Below are positions 6,627 through 14,727 of a DNA stretch of 29,152 nt, in pieces (within the stretch, counting starts at the first letter, position 1; each line of letters begins with the position of its first letter). Below the pieces are notes generated by a model. The model did not search any database. It saw nothing but the letters and a program-made list of their open reading frames with translations, and was not told where the DNA came from. Origin of the DNA: an uncultured bacterium (GTDB taxonomy: Bacteria; Actinomycetota; Coriobacteriia; Coriobacteriales; Coriobacteriaceae); the NCBI GenBank assembly GCA_905214435.1, contig CAJMMA010000020.1, positions 1-29,152 on the forward strand, read 5' to 3'. Made by a program: the position numbers and the translations under genes.

Positions 6627-7336
6627 AGACCGATGCCCGCGACCGCGTTATCGTCGCCCTCGACTGCGACCGTGAGCGTGCGCTCGAGCTCGCCCACGAG
6701 CTTTCTGGTCATGCCGCTTGGCTCAAGGTCGGCATGACGCTCTATTACGCTGAGGGCCCCGAGATCGTCAAGACGTTCAAGGACCTGGGCTTTAAGGTCT
6801 TCCTCGACCTCAAGTTCCATGACATTCCGCATCAGGTGCGCGGTGCCGCCCGTTCGGCCTCGCTTGCCGGTGCCGACCTGCTCTCGGTCCACGGTTTGGG
6901 TTCGGGCGCCATGCTCGCCGCGTGCCGTGAGGGTGCCGAGGAGGCGCGCGAGGACCGCGCCAAGCTCGTCGCCATTACCGTGCTCACGAGTATGAACCAG
7001 GATGCGCTGGCCGAGATCGGCGTCGAGTCGCCCGTTGCCGAGGAAGCCGCCCGTCTGGCAAAGCTTGCCCAGACCAACGGCATCGACGGCATCGTGTGCT
7101 CGCCGATGGAGGCTCATGACATGCGTGAGCTGCTCGGTCCCGACGCGCTGATCGTGACCCCGGGCGTGCGTCCGGTGGGTGCCGCTCTTGGTGACCAGTC
7201 TCGCGTGGCGACGCCTTCCCAGGCTATCGAGCGTGGTGCAAGCCACATTGTTGTGGGACGTCCCATCACCGGTGCCGACGATCCGGTTGCTGCCTTTGAC
7301 GCCATCGTCGCCGAGCTGGTCGAAAACGTCGCGTAA
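6620..7336 (+). CDS. pyrF: Orotidine 5'-phosphate decarboxylase
   Basis: This enzyme decarboxylates OMP to UMP, the last step of the pathway. The 238-residue protein has the catalytic DLKFHDIP (Asp63, Lys65, Asp68), and the C-terminal phosphate-binding VTPGVRP and IVVGRPIT segments, all typical of the short bacterial form. ATG 6620 overlaps the pyrD stop by seven bases and has GGTAGGTG upstream. It is the last pyr gene here; pyrE, which makes OMP, and carAB must lie elsewhere. Confidence 0.96.
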   Translation: MLETDARDRVIVALDCDRERALELAHELSGHAAWLKVGMTLYYAEGPEIVKTFKDLGFKVFLDLKFHDIPHQVRGAARSASLAGADLLSVHGLGSGAMLAACREGAEEAREDRAKLVAITVLTSMNQDALAEIGVESPVAEEAARLAKLAQTNGIDGIVCSPMEAHDMRELLGPDALIVTPGVRPVGAALGDQSRVATPSQAIERGASHIVVGRPITGADDPVAAFDAIVAELVENVA

Positions 7337-7381
7337 AAGATTCCCCTAAGTCACCACTTTTGGGTCTCATTAGCACAAAAT

Positions 7382-7440
7382 AGCCCCTGTGCCTGCGTAA
7401 ACTTTCCCATCCTTTGTGTGGAATCGCAGGTCAGGGGCTT
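7382..7440 (+). terminator. Long imperfect hairpin after pyrF
   Basis: AGCCCCTG (7382-7389) pairs with CAGGGGCT (7432-7439), and CCTGCG (7392-7397) with CGCAGG (7425-7430), giving 14 bp with a small asymmetry and a 27-base loop that can pair weakly inside itself. It probably ends pyr transcription, but no T-run follows, so it may instead be a stable 3' RNA structure. Confidence 0.45.
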
Positions 7441-7502
7441 AACTTTGGGCGCAGTATATTGCACTTTTTGCGGGTATCGTCTAACCTATGGAGCCGCTAT
7501 TG

Positions 7503-7534
7503 GGCATTTTGTACGTTCTACGTGCTAAAATGCC
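7503..7534 (+). promoter_or_regulatory. mihF promoter with overlapping inverted repeat
   Basis: An extended -10 (TGC TAAAAT, hexamer 7526-7531) lies 45 bases before mihF. The hexamer is inside an imperfect palindrome: GGCATTTTGTACG (7503-7515) against CGTGCTAAAATGCC (7521-7534), 13 base pairs with one extra T. A protein bound there would cover RNA polymerase contacts, so it is a candidate operator. No clear -35 is visible. Confidence 0.55.
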
Positions 7535-7575
7535 AATTATTGAATCAGATATAACCCAACTATTTGGAGGTACGA

Positions 7576-7884
7576 ATGGCACTCCCTCAGCTTACCGATG
7601 AGCAGCGCAAGCAGGCTCTTGAGAAGGCTGCTGCCGCACGTCACGCCCGCGCTGAGCTTCGCGAGCAGATCAAGAAGGGCGAGAAGTCCCTCGAGTCTGT
7701 GCTCAACTCCGATGACCCCATCGCTTCCCGCATGAAGGTTTCCACCCTCATCGAGTCTCTCCCTGGTTATGGCAAGGCCAAGGCCGCCAAGATCATGGAG
7801 GAGCTCGGTATCTCCGCTACCCGTCGCGTCCAGGGCCTCGGCGTCCGTCAGCGCGAGCAGCTCCTCGAGCAGCTGACCAAATAA
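7576..7884 (+). CDS. mihF: Actinobacterial integration host factor (mIHF-like)
   Basis: This is a small basic nucleoid protein of the mycobacterial IHF family, unrelated in fold to E. coli IHF/HU. The 102-residue protein has a charged Ala-rich N-terminal helix (about 10-40) and a C-terminal helix-two-turn-helix-like region with LIESLPGYGKAKAAKIMEELGI (about 57-78). It starts at ATG 7576 behind GGAGG. It directly precedes gmk and rpoZ, the usual actinobacterial order. In actinobacteria it bends DNA and helps phage integration and nucleoid packing (family knowledge). The palindrome over its promoter could reflect autoregulation (inference). Confidence 0.92.
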   Translation: MALPQLTDEQRKQALEKAAAARHARAELREQIKKGEKSLESVLNSDDPIASRMKVSTLIESLPGYGKAKAAKIMEELGISATRRVQGLGVRQREQLLEQLTK

Positions 7885-8454
7885 GTGAGCGCTCAGGATT
7901 CCAAGCTCTTTGTGATTTCTGGACCGTCAGGCGCAGGCAAGGGTACGCTCGTCACTCGTGTGCGCGAGCGCCGCTCGAACCTGGGCCTGACGGTTTCGGC
8001 TACCACGCGAGCACCACGCAAAGGTGAGGTCGACGGCGTCAACTACTTTTTTCTGACGCGCGAGGAGTTCGACCGCCGCGTGGCAAACGGTGAGTTTGTT
8101 GAGTGGGCCGAGGTCCACGGTAACTGCTACGGCACGTTGGTGAGCGAGGTCACATCCAAGCTCGCCTCTGGCGCATCTCTGATTTTGGAGATCGATGTCC
8201 AGGGCGCCCTGCAGGTGAAGGAGCGTTTCCCCGAGGCCGTGCTGATCTTTATCAAGCCGCCTTCGCTTGAGGTACTCCGCGAGCGTCTAGTCGGTCGCGG
8301 TACCGAGACGCCCGAGACGATTGAGCTGCGTATGGCAAACGCCGCCGATGAGCTTGCCCTTGCCGACCGCTACGACGATGTCGTGGTGAATGACGATCTC
8401 GACCGCGCGACCGACGAGCTCGTTCGCGTTCTCGATATGCATGAAAGGATCTGA
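7885..8454 (+). CDS. gmk: Guanylate kinase
   Basis: This enzyme phosphorylates GMP to GDP with ATP. The 189-residue protein has the P-loop GPSGAGKG at 13-20, the GMP-binding TTRAPRKGEVDGVNYFF and the YGT motif, and the EIDVQGALQVK segment, all standard. GTG 7885 follows the mihF stop with no gap, so it is likely translated by coupling; no strong Shine-Dalgarno is seen. It sits with rpoZ as in most bacteria. Confidence 0.96.
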   Translation: MSAQDSKLFVISGPSGAGKGTLVTRVRERRSNLGLTVSATTRAPRKGEVDGVNYFFLTREEFDRRVANGEFVEWAEVHGNCYGTLVSEVTSKLASGASLILEIDVQGALQVKERFPEAVLIFIKPPSLEVLRERLVGRGTETPETIELRMANAADELALADRYDDVVVNDDLDRATDELVRVLDMHERI

Positions 8455-8459
8455 GGTCC

Positions 8460-8741
8460 GTGTCCGTTGTAAAGCCTTGCATTGACGATCTTCTGGAGAA
8501 GACCGATCACAACCGCTTCCTGCTCGCTTCGCTTGCCTCCAAGCGCGCCTGCGACATCAATAGCATGCTGCGTGGCCAGCACAACCGCGTGCTTGCCGTC
8601 CAGGATGTCGATGACATCACCATCGGGCTTTCCGGTGCCGATACCATCTCGATGGCTATGGATGAGATTGTCGACGGCGACATCTCTTACGACGAGGCCC
8701 GTTACGAGAAGGCGCTCGGCCACAAGGTTGCTGAAGCCTAA
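8460..8741 (+). CDS. rpoZ: RNA polymerase omega subunit
   Basis: Omega helps fold and stabilise the beta' subunit of RNA polymerase. The 93-residue protein begins MSVVKPCIDDLLEKTDHNRFLLASLA, with the conserved omega motif of a helix ending in KRACDIN. It starts at GTG 8460, five bases after gmk, with GAGG just upstream, and its TAA touches the ATG of thiI. The C-terminal half is acidic and less conserved. Identification is supported by position next to gmk. Confidence 0.92.
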   Translation: MSVVKPCIDDLLEKTDHNRFLLASLASKRACDINSMLRGQHNRVLAVQDVDDITIGLSGADTISMAMDEIVDGDISYDEARYEKALGHKVAEA

Positions 8742-9986
8742 ATGGCGGCTCGCGTCTGCCTGGTCCACTATCACGAGGTTGGACTGAAGGGTAAGAACCG
8801 CGCACATTTTGAGCATATCCTCATGGATAACATCAAGGCGGCCTTGGCCGCCTTTTCCGTGAATGCCGTGTCTCGAATTTCCGGTTATATCCTCGTGACC
8901 TTTAACGAGCATCAGGCCGACGAGGCGGCGCGTGTCATTCGCACCGTTCCCGGCGTTGCTCGCGTGTCTTTGGCGTATCACACCAATCGCGACCCTCAGG
9001 AGTACTGTGCCGCCGCCGTGAAGGCGCTGCGCGAGTTTGGTTCCTTCGATTCGTTTAAGGTGCACGCCAAGCGCTCCAATACCGACTATGAGCTCACCTC
9101 GATTGACATCAATCGTCAGGTGGGCGAGGTGTTGTGTGAGGCCTTCCCCGATAAAAAGGTTCAAATGCACGACCCCGATGCGATGGTGCACGTACTGGTG
9201 GTCCAGGGCAGCGTTTATGTTTACGCGCGCTCCGAGCGCGGCGTGGGCGGTCTGCCGGTGGGTTCTGCCGGCAAGGTCGTGACGCTGCTGTCGTCGGGTA
9301 TCGATTCTCCGGTGGCGACCTGGATGCTCGCGCGTCGCGGCGCGGTGTGCGTGCCGGTACATTTCTCTGGTCGTCCGCAGACGCCCGATACGAGCGAGTA
9401 TTTGGTGCAGGACATCATCCGTGCGCTTGAGCCGGGTGTCCAGATCGGCCGCCTGTACGTGGTGCCGTTTGGCGACTGCCAGCGTGAGATTTCGGTCACC
9501 TGCCCCAGCAATCTGCGCGTGATCATGTATCGCCGCATTATGTATTCGGTTGCCGAGCGCATTGCACACATCGAGGGCGCCAAGGCCATCGTGACCGGCG
9601 AATCGCTTGGGCAGGTTGCCTCCCAAACGCTTGAGAACATCATGGCCGTCAACGAGGCCGTGAAGATCCCCGTGTTCCGCCCTCTCATCGGTTCGGACAA
9701 GCAGGAGATCATCGCGCGCGCCGAGGAGATCGGTACGTTCGATATCTCGACTGAGGCCGCTCCCGACTGCTGCACGCTATTTATGCCGCGCCGTCCCGAG
9801 ACGCATGCCAAACTCGATGCCGTGCATGAGGCCTGGGAGTTGTTCGATCATGAGGAGATGATCGAGCGCCTGCTCAAGCAGACCGAGTACATCGACTTCG
9901 AGAGCAACACGTATAAGGCCCCTAAGACCTTAAAACGCAAACATTCGGAGCTTGCTCCGCGTGAGATTTACCAAGATCACGAGTAA
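8742..9986 (+). CDS. thiI: tRNA 4-thiouridine synthase ThiI
   Basis: ThiI adenylates and thiolates U8 of tRNA to s4U and in many bacteria also supplies sulfur for the thiazole of thiamine. The 414-residue protein has an N-terminal ferredoxin-like and THUMP region (about 1-165), the PP-loop SGIDSP at 185-190, GESLGQVASQTLENI, and an APDCCTLF segment. It lacks the C-terminal rhodanese domain of E. coli ThiI, as in Bacillus, so the tRNA role is the safest assignment. ATG 8742 abuts the rpoZ stop. It is unusual that thiI stands where coaBC or metK often follow rpoZ in actinobacteria. A strong terminator follows. Confidence 0.94.
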   Translation: MAARVCLVHYHEVGLKGKNRAHFEHILMDNIKAALAAFSVNAVSRISGYILVTFNEHQADEAARVIRTVPGVARVSLAYHTNRDPQEYCAAAVKALREFGSFDSFKVHAKRSNTDYELTSIDINRQVGEVLCEAFPDKKVQMHDPDAMVHVLVVQGSVYVYARSERGVGGLPVGSAGKVVTLLSSGIDSPVATWMLARRGAVCVPVHFSGRPQTPDTSEYLVQDIIRALEPGVQIGRLYVVPFGDCQREISVTCPSNLRVIMYRRIMYSVAERIAHIEGAKAIVTGESLGQVASQTLENIMAVNEAVKIPVFRPLIGSDKQEIIARAEEIGTFDISTEAAPDCCTLFMPRRPETHAKLDAVHEAWELFDHEEMIERLLKQTEYIDFESNTYKAPKTLKRKHSELAPREIYQDHE

Positions 9987-9996
9987 ATTTGTGCAT

Positions 9997-10029
9997 AGAC
10001 CGACGATGCGCCTGCATCGTCGGTCTTTT
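9997..10029 (+). terminator. Rho-independent terminator after thiI
   Basis: A perfect 13-bp stem (9997-10009 with 10014-10026) with a GCCT loop runs into four T, starting 11 bases after the thiI stop. It closes the mihF-gmk-rpoZ-thiI unit. Confidence 0.92.
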
Positions 10030-10054
10030 GCTATCTGGGCATTTTGCGGCTAAG

Positions 10055-10142
10055 TGTCCATTTGCTGACGTGTGCCTGAATAAATGGACAGATTTGTGCA
10101 AGGTTTTGGTTGGTTTTTGGTTTGACCGCTAAAACCGGTTTT
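10055..10142 (+). promoter_or_regulatory. comEA upstream region: two dyads and weak promoter
   Basis: TGTCCATTT (10055-10063) is repeated inverted as AAATGGACA (10082-10090) with an 18-base gap. A perfect 12-base palindrome, AAAACCGGTTTT, lies at 10131-10142. A weak promoter can be proposed from TTGGTT (10107-10112) and TAAAAC (10130-10135), 17 bases apart, with the palindrome over its -10. The dyads are plain in the sequence; regulatory roles are inferred. Confidence 0.4.
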
Positions 10143-10199
10143 GGAGCGTGGCTGTTGCGGAGCTCCTTTCCTGACACGATGGTGTTGGGAGGTTTTGCT

Positions 10200-10913
10200 A
10201 TGGCGCAGCGCGAACAACACGAACGAGTCAAACGGATGGACCGCTTGGCGGACAAGCTGTTCGGTCATAAGGCAGTGGTGATGGCGATACTGGTCGTCAT
10301 TGCGATGGCGAGTGGACTGGCGATGGCGAACCTTGGCGGCGGTGCCGGTGGCGTGTCGTTTGAGCGCACTGACGGTTCGGGCTCGTTGGTGGAGCCGGGA
10401 TCCGGTGATACCTCGAGCGGAAAGACATCCGAAGGTTCTTCGACTAAGGCTTCTGCCGCGGCAGAGGTCTATGTCGATGTCGATGGCGCCGTTGTGTCGC
10501 CCGGCGTATATCGTCTCAAGGACGGCGCGCGGGTGGCTCAGGCGATTGATGCCGCCGGCGGGCTGGCGCCTGAGGCAGACGTTACGGGGCTCAATCGGGC
10601 ATCTAAGGTCGTCGATGGACAGAAGATTCACGTTCCAACGATAGGGGGGCAGCAGGCGTCCATTGCGGAAGCCGGTGTTGATGGTGGGGCTTCCGCATCA
10701 TCGGGCGTGAGTGGCGCAACAGGCCTAGTAAACATCAATACGGCAAGCGCAGAAGAGCTACAGACGCTCTCGGGCATCGGTCCCTCCATGGCCCAGTCGA
10801 TTATCGATGAGCGGACAAAGAACGGTGCTTTTGCCTCGGTTGACGATCTGATGCGTGTGTCGGGAATCGGCGAGAAGAAGCTTGCCAAAATCAAAGATTG
10901 CATCTGCGTATGA
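10200..10913 (+). CDS. comEA: Competence protein ComEA, membrane DNA receptor
   Basis: ComEA binds incoming double-stranded DNA outside the membrane and hands it to the ComEC channel. The 237-residue protein has a short basic cytoplasmic N-terminus, one membrane helix (about 24-43), a Ser/Gly-rich linker, an SLBB domain (about 90-147) and a C-terminal helix-hairpin-helix DNA-binding domain (about 177-235) with LVNINTASAEELQTLSGIG and VSGIGEKKLAKI. That order is standard. The start has GGGAGG 7 bases upstream. Its stop overlaps the comEC start (ATGA). Confidence 0.94.
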   Translation: MAQREQHERVKRMDRLADKLFGHKAVVMAILVVIAMASGLAMANLGGGAGGVSFERTDGSGSLVEPGSGDTSSGKTSEGSSTKASAAAEVYVDVDGAVVSPGVYRLKDGARVAQAIDAAGGLAPEADVTGLNRASKVVDGQKIHVPTIGGQQASIAEAGVDGGASASSGVSGATGLVNINTASAEELQTLSGIGPSMAQSIIDERTKNGAFASVDDLMRVSGIGEKKLAKIKDCICV

Positions 10914-13213
10914 GTGCGACCGAGCGAGAGCACGTGATGCCTCCGCGGCCCCTGATTCCGTGGACGATGGCCCTGTGTGCCGGCATGTGCGTGAGCTGCG
11001 CCTTGGTGCTCAGCATGGCCGCTGATGCGCTGCTGAGGGAGCGGGCGACGGCGGTCGGGCCGCTATGGGCCATTCCCGTTGCGGCAGCGGTTTTCGTTGT
11101 GCTGGCTCACTCTTGTGCGAGGCTTGCCCCTTTGAAGCGGTGGCTGTATGCCGCGTCCGTCGGTCTCATAGCGGGTGCGGTCGTTTCGGCGTGGTGGGCC
11201 GTGGGTGCGCTCAACGCCTCGAAGACGCTCGACGGTCGAGCGGCAAGCAGTCTCGAGTTTGTCGTGCAGGGTGACCCATCCATAAATGACGACGTGTATT
11301 CCTATACCTGCGAGGCACGCTCGGACGGTAAGAACTTGGCAACGGTTCGCCTATCGTGTGACCGTGAGTTCAAGGTCGGGGCGCACGTGCGTGTTATCGG
11401 TCGCGTGTCACGTTTTGAGAACGATGCGTATGGACGATCGCGCGTGCTTCGAGGCGAGGTGCGCAAGGTTAAAGCCGTTCGGATTGTGTCGGTCGATGAG
11501 GGTTCTCCGAGGCCGCTGCATCGGCTGCGAAATGGGCTGCTTGCGTCCATCGCGCCTGCGACCGACCCGGCGCGTGCGCTCATAGCCGGTGTCGTCTGCG
11601 GTCGTTCGGCCGAGCTGCGCGCCCAGCCGGCGGGCGACTGGTTTTCGGTGACGGGAACGGCGCATCTTATCGCCGTCTCGGGCAGCCATTTGGCTATCGT
11701 GGGGTTTTTAATCGAGGGTTTATTGCAAAAGACTCGGTGCTCACGTGGTCTTCAGCGGGCGATACTGGCGATAACGCTTGTGGGCTACGCTACCTTTACG
11801 GGCGCGTCTCCCTCTGCCGTGCGCGCGTGCTGCATGGTGTTCGCGACGCTTGTCGTAAACGGCGCGGGGCGTCGCCGGCACGGCGCATCGGCACTCTTTG
11901 TTACCATGTCCATCTTTGTGCTACTGCGGCCGACGGTGCTGTTCGAGATGGGCTTTCAGCTTTCATGTGCCAGCGTCTTAGCCATTCTGTGCTTTTGCCC
12001 CTATGCGACCTTCGCTTTGGGTGAGCTGGGCGTGCCATCGGGCGTTGCCAGCATGCTTTCCGTCACGCTGTGCTCGCAGTTGGCGACATTTCCCATTACC
12101 ATTCCTGCCTTCGGTACGTTCTCGCTCATTGCTCCGCTGGCAAATGCGGTCATCGGTCCGGTGGTGAGCGTACTGCTTGCTGTGTCCATCGTGCTGGTTC
12201 CCTTTTCGCTCGTGGGACCGTTGCGGACTTGGGCGCTCGTTGTGCCCATGATTGCCGCCCGTTGCGCGCTGTTCTTCGAGCAGCTGTTTGCCGCCGTGCC
12301 GGGTGCATCCGTGAGCGTGCCGCCCGATAGCATGTGGATTTACCTAGTGCCGTGTTTGCTGGCGGTTCTGCTTGTCCGGTGGCCGCGTACCCGTGCGCGT
12401 CCTATGGCGGTGGGGCTTGCATGCCTTGTGCTCTTGGCTGCGATTCCGTACGTCTACTGGGATCGATTCGCTCCGCCTTCGGTGACGGTGCTCGATGTGG
12501 GCCAGGCCGATGCGATTCTTATCCGCCAGGGCGGCGCAGTAGCACTCGTCGATTGCGGACTCGACGAGCGCGTGGTGGCGGCGTTGGTCCGCAATAACGT
12601 GCACCATATCGATGCCGTCTTTGTGACGCATTGGGATGAGGACCACTGGGGTGGTCTGCCTGCCGTGCTCGAACAGTTTTCGGTCGGAACGATTGCCGTG
12701 GCGGCGGATGCGCTGGAGGATGCTCCTGCCGAGGTATTGAACCGACCTGGCGTGGAGTATCGGCAGGTGCGCCGTGGGGATACGGTCGACATCGGCTCAT
12801 TTTGCGCCCACGTGATGTGGCCATTCGAGTCCGTGGATGGCGAGGGAAATGAGGACTCCCTTGTCCTGCTGCTCTCTTATGTTCAGGAAGGCAAGGGCCT
12901 GCGCATGCTCCTCACCGGTGATGCCGAGCTCGACCAAGAACGGGAATTCGTGCAGGAGGTGGGGGATATCGATGTCCTTAAACTTGGGCATCACGGCTCC
13001 AAGGTTTCAGTCGATGGTGAGTTGCTGGACGTCCTGAAGCCCGAGCTTTCCCTTGCGAGCGCGGGCGAGGGGAATCGATACGGCCATCCGTCCGATGCCT
13101 GCGTCGATGCCGTGAAGGAAGCGGGTGGTGTGTTCGCGTGCACCATCGAACACGGCGACATTACCGTCGCGCCGACTGCGAATGGCTTTGCGATGAGATG
13201 CCAGCGACCGTGA
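10910..13213 (+). CDS. comEC: Competence protein ComEC/Rec2, DNA-uptake channel
   Basis: ComEC is the inner-membrane channel that carries single-stranded DNA into the cell during transformation. The 767-residue protein has N-terminal membrane helices with a DUF4131-like region (about 10-200), the ComEC core with HLIAVSGSHLA (near 250), several more helices, and a C-terminal metallo-beta-lactamase-like domain from about 520 with HWDEDHWGG at 574-582, LKLGHHGS and NRYGHPS. All three parts are present and the frame is intact. ATG 10910 overlaps the comEA stop; an ATG at 10898 is possible but lies within comEA. Transport activity depends on other competence genes not in the window. Confidence 0.94.
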   Translation: MSATEREHVMPPRPLIPWTMALCAGMCVSCALVLSMAADALLRERATAVGPLWAIPVAAAVFVVLAHSCARLAPLKRWLYAASVGLIAGAVVSAWWAVGALNASKTLDGRAASSLEFVVQGDPSINDDVYSYTCEARSDGKNLATVRLSCDREFKVGAHVRVIGRVSRFENDAYGRSRVLRGEVRKVKAVRIVSVDEGSPRPLHRLRNGLLASIAPATDPARALIAGVVCGRSAELRAQPAGDWFSVTGTAHLIAVSGSHLAIVGFLIEGLLQKTRCSRGLQRAILAITLVGYATFTGASPSAVRACCMVFATLVVNGAGRRRHGASALFVTMSIFVLLRPTVLFEMGFQLSCASVLAILCFCPYATFALGELGVPSGVASMLSVTLCSQLATFPITIPAFGTFSLIAPLANAVIGPVVSVLLAVSIVLVPFSLVGPLRTWALVVPMIAARCALFFEQLFAAVPGASVSVPPDSMWIYLVPCLLAVLLVRWPRTRARPMAVGLACLVLLAAIPYVYWDRFAPPSVTVLDVGQADAILIRQGGAVALVDCGLDERVVAALVRNNVHHIDAVFVTHWDEDHWGGLPAVLEQFSVGTIAVAADALEDAPAEVLNRPGVEYRQVRRGDTVDIGSFCAHVMWPFESVDGEGNEDSLVLLLSYVQEGKGLRMLLTGDAELDQEREFVQEVGDIDVLKLGHHGSKVSVDGELLDVLKPELSLASAGEGNRYGHPSDACVDAVKEAGGVFACTIEHGDITVAPTANGFAMRCQRP

Positions 13214-13221
13214 TGACATCG

Positions 13222-13251
13222 TTGGCGCGCGGCTGGCCCCTGGGCTAAAAT
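13222..13251 (+). promoter_or_regulatory. holA promoter
   Basis: TTGGCG (13222-13227) and TAAAAT (13246-13251) stand 18 bases apart, and the -10 carries the GGGC extension seen elsewhere. Transcription would begin near 13258, about 34 bases before the start codon. Confidence 0.6.
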
Positions 13252-13291
13252 GGCACAGTACGAATTCGAGAGTCTGCGAGAGGGGAGCGCA

Positions 13292-14254
13292 ATGCCCGAA
13301 ACCGGTCTGCTGCCGGCATATCTGATCGTTGGTACCGATGGGGTCAAGCGCGACCACGCCGTCTCGCGTATGAAAGCTCGCTTGGAAAAGTCGGGTATGG
13401 TTGAGTTCAACCTCGATGAACGCGACATGACCAAAGACCCCGATATCGAGTCGATCATTGGCTCGCTCAATACCTTTCCCATGGGCAGCGAGTTTCGCCT
13501 GGTAATCCTTGACGGCTGCTCCAAGCTTGCCAAGGCGGTTTCCGAGCCGCTCGTCGAGTATCTGGCGAGTCCAAGTCCCACAACGGTCTGCCTTATTATC
13601 GCCGATTCGCTCGCCAAGAATACGCGCCTGTACAAGGCGATCGCCAAGATTGACAAGAAGGCCGTCATCGATTGCTCGGGCATCAAGCGCTGGGAGCTCC
13701 CACGCCGCGTGCAGCAGATGGCGACGCAACACGGCAAGTCCATCTCGGCGGCGGCCGCCGAGGAGCTTGTCTCGCGCTCGGGCGAGAACACCCGCATGCT
13801 CGATAACGACTTGGCCAAGCTTGCCCAGATGGTCGAGGCCCCTCAGATTGAGCTTGCCGATGTGGAACGCTGGATCGTCCGCACGGCCGAGGTCCAGCCC
13901 TGGGATTTTCTCAACGCGGTATCGGCTCGTGATATACGCCGCTCGCTTGAGCTCTTCAATTTACTGCCCGTCAAGAGTTACGTGTGGACCTACACATTGC
14001 TGTGCGGCCGCATCCGTGAGCTGATCGTCGCCAAGGCGCTTGACTCTCGTGGGCAGGGCCGCGAGCTTGCCGCAACGCTCAAGCTCCAGTCCTGGCAGGT
14101 CAAAAATCACCTGACCTGGGCACGCCGCTATTCGATGGCAGAGCTGGTCGCGGCGCTCGAGGGCGCGGTCGATGTGGAGCTCGCGCTTAAGGGTTCGGCC
14201 GATTCTCAGACTGCGCTTTTGCTCTGGATTACGAACATCTTGAGAAAATCGTGA
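13292..14254 (+). CDS. holA: DNA polymerase III delta subunit
   Basis: Delta opens the beta sliding clamp as part of the clamp loader. The 320-residue protein shows the family pattern: an N-terminal AAA+-like fold without a working Walker A, the YLIVGTDGVKRDHAVSRMK start, SRSGENTRMLDNDLAKLA in the lid region (about 175-192), and a C-terminal helical collar with SWQVKNHLTWARRYS. ATG 13292 follows AGGGGAG; an in-frame ATG at 13250 has no ribosome site and overlaps the -10 box. It lies between comEC and rpsT, its usual place. Confidence 0.92.
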   Translation: MPETGLLPAYLIVGTDGVKRDHAVSRMKARLEKSGMVEFNLDERDMTKDPDIESIIGSLNTFPMGSEFRLVILDGCSKLAKAVSEPLVEYLASPSPTTVCLIIADSLAKNTRLYKAIAKIDKKAVIDCSGIKRWELPRRVQQMATQHGKSISAAAAEELVSRSGENTRMLDNDLAKLAQMVEAPQIELADVERWIVRTAEVQPWDFLNAVSARDIRRSLELFNLLPVKSYVWTYTLLCGRIRELIVAKALDSRGQGRELAATLKLQSWQVKNHLTWARRYSMAELVAALEGAVDVELALKGSADSQTALLLWITNILRKS

Positions 14255-14301
14255 TGATACCTGCCTATTTGACAAATTCGTTCTATCCCTTTGAGGGGGA
14301 G

Positions 14302-14360
14302 CGTGCTATAGTAGGCGCTTGCATGACCTCACCGTGTCTCAGAGGTGTCATACATTTTTT
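14302..14360 (+). promoter_or_regulatory. rpsT promoter and leader hairpin with T-run
   Basis: CGTGCTATAGT gives an extended -10 (14307-14312). The leader that follows can fold: ATGA(C) at 14323 pairs with GTCAT ending at 14351, with CACC/GGTG or CTC/GAG inside, and six T follow at 14355-14360, all before the ribosome site. It looks like an attenuator or an S20-binding leader. A TTGACA at 14269 is 32 bases from this -10 and is not a good partner. Confidence 0.5.
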
Positions 14361-14387
14361 GCAAGGAACTCGAAAGGAACTCCAGAA

Positions 14388-14654
14388 GTGGCAAACATCA
14401 AGTCTCAGAAGAAGCGTATCCGCACCAATGAGGCAGCTCGCATGCGTAACAAGGCTGTCAAGTCCGAGCTCAAGACGCTGACCAAGCACGTCCAGTCCGC
14501 CGTCGCCGAGGGCGACGCCGAGAAGGCCCAGGCTGCCCTCAAGACCGTCACCAAGCGTCTCGACATGGCTGCCGCCAAGCATGTTATCCACAAGAACCAG
14601 GCTTCCAACCGCAAGTCCGGTCTTGCCAAGCTCGTGAACAGCATCAACGCCTAA
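14388..14654 (+). CDS. rpsT: Small ribosomal subunit protein bS20
   Basis: bS20 binds 16S rRNA early in 30S assembly. The 88-residue protein begins MANIKSQKKRIRTNEAARMRNKAVKS and ends with NRKSGLAKLVNSINA, the usual length and very Lys/Ala-rich. It starts at GTG 14388 with AAAGGAA upstream; an in-frame ATG at 14319 would add 23 untypical residues. It has its own promoter, a hairpin leader and a strong terminator. Confidence 0.96.
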   Translation: MANIKSQKKRIRTNEAARMRNKAVKSELKTLTKHVQSAVAEGDAEKAQAALKTVTKRLDMAAAKHVIHKNQASNRKSGLAKLVNSINA

Positions 14655-14688
14655 GTTGTAAATTTCACACCACACAGATTACGCGCAT

Positions 14689-14725
14689 AAATGGAGCCTG
14701 TTTTATGGAACAGGCTCCATTTTTT
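14689..14725 (+). terminator. Rho-independent terminator after rpsT
   Basis: A perfect 14-bp stem (14689-14702 with 14709-14722, loop TTATGG) runs into a T-run to 14725. It ends rpsT transcription just before the lepA promoter. Confidence 0.93.
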
Positions 14726-14727
14726 GT

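Noticed and set aside
14269..14274. TTGACA as -35 of rpsT
   Set aside because: It lies 32 bases from the TATAGT box, too far, and no -10 stands at 16-19 bases from it.
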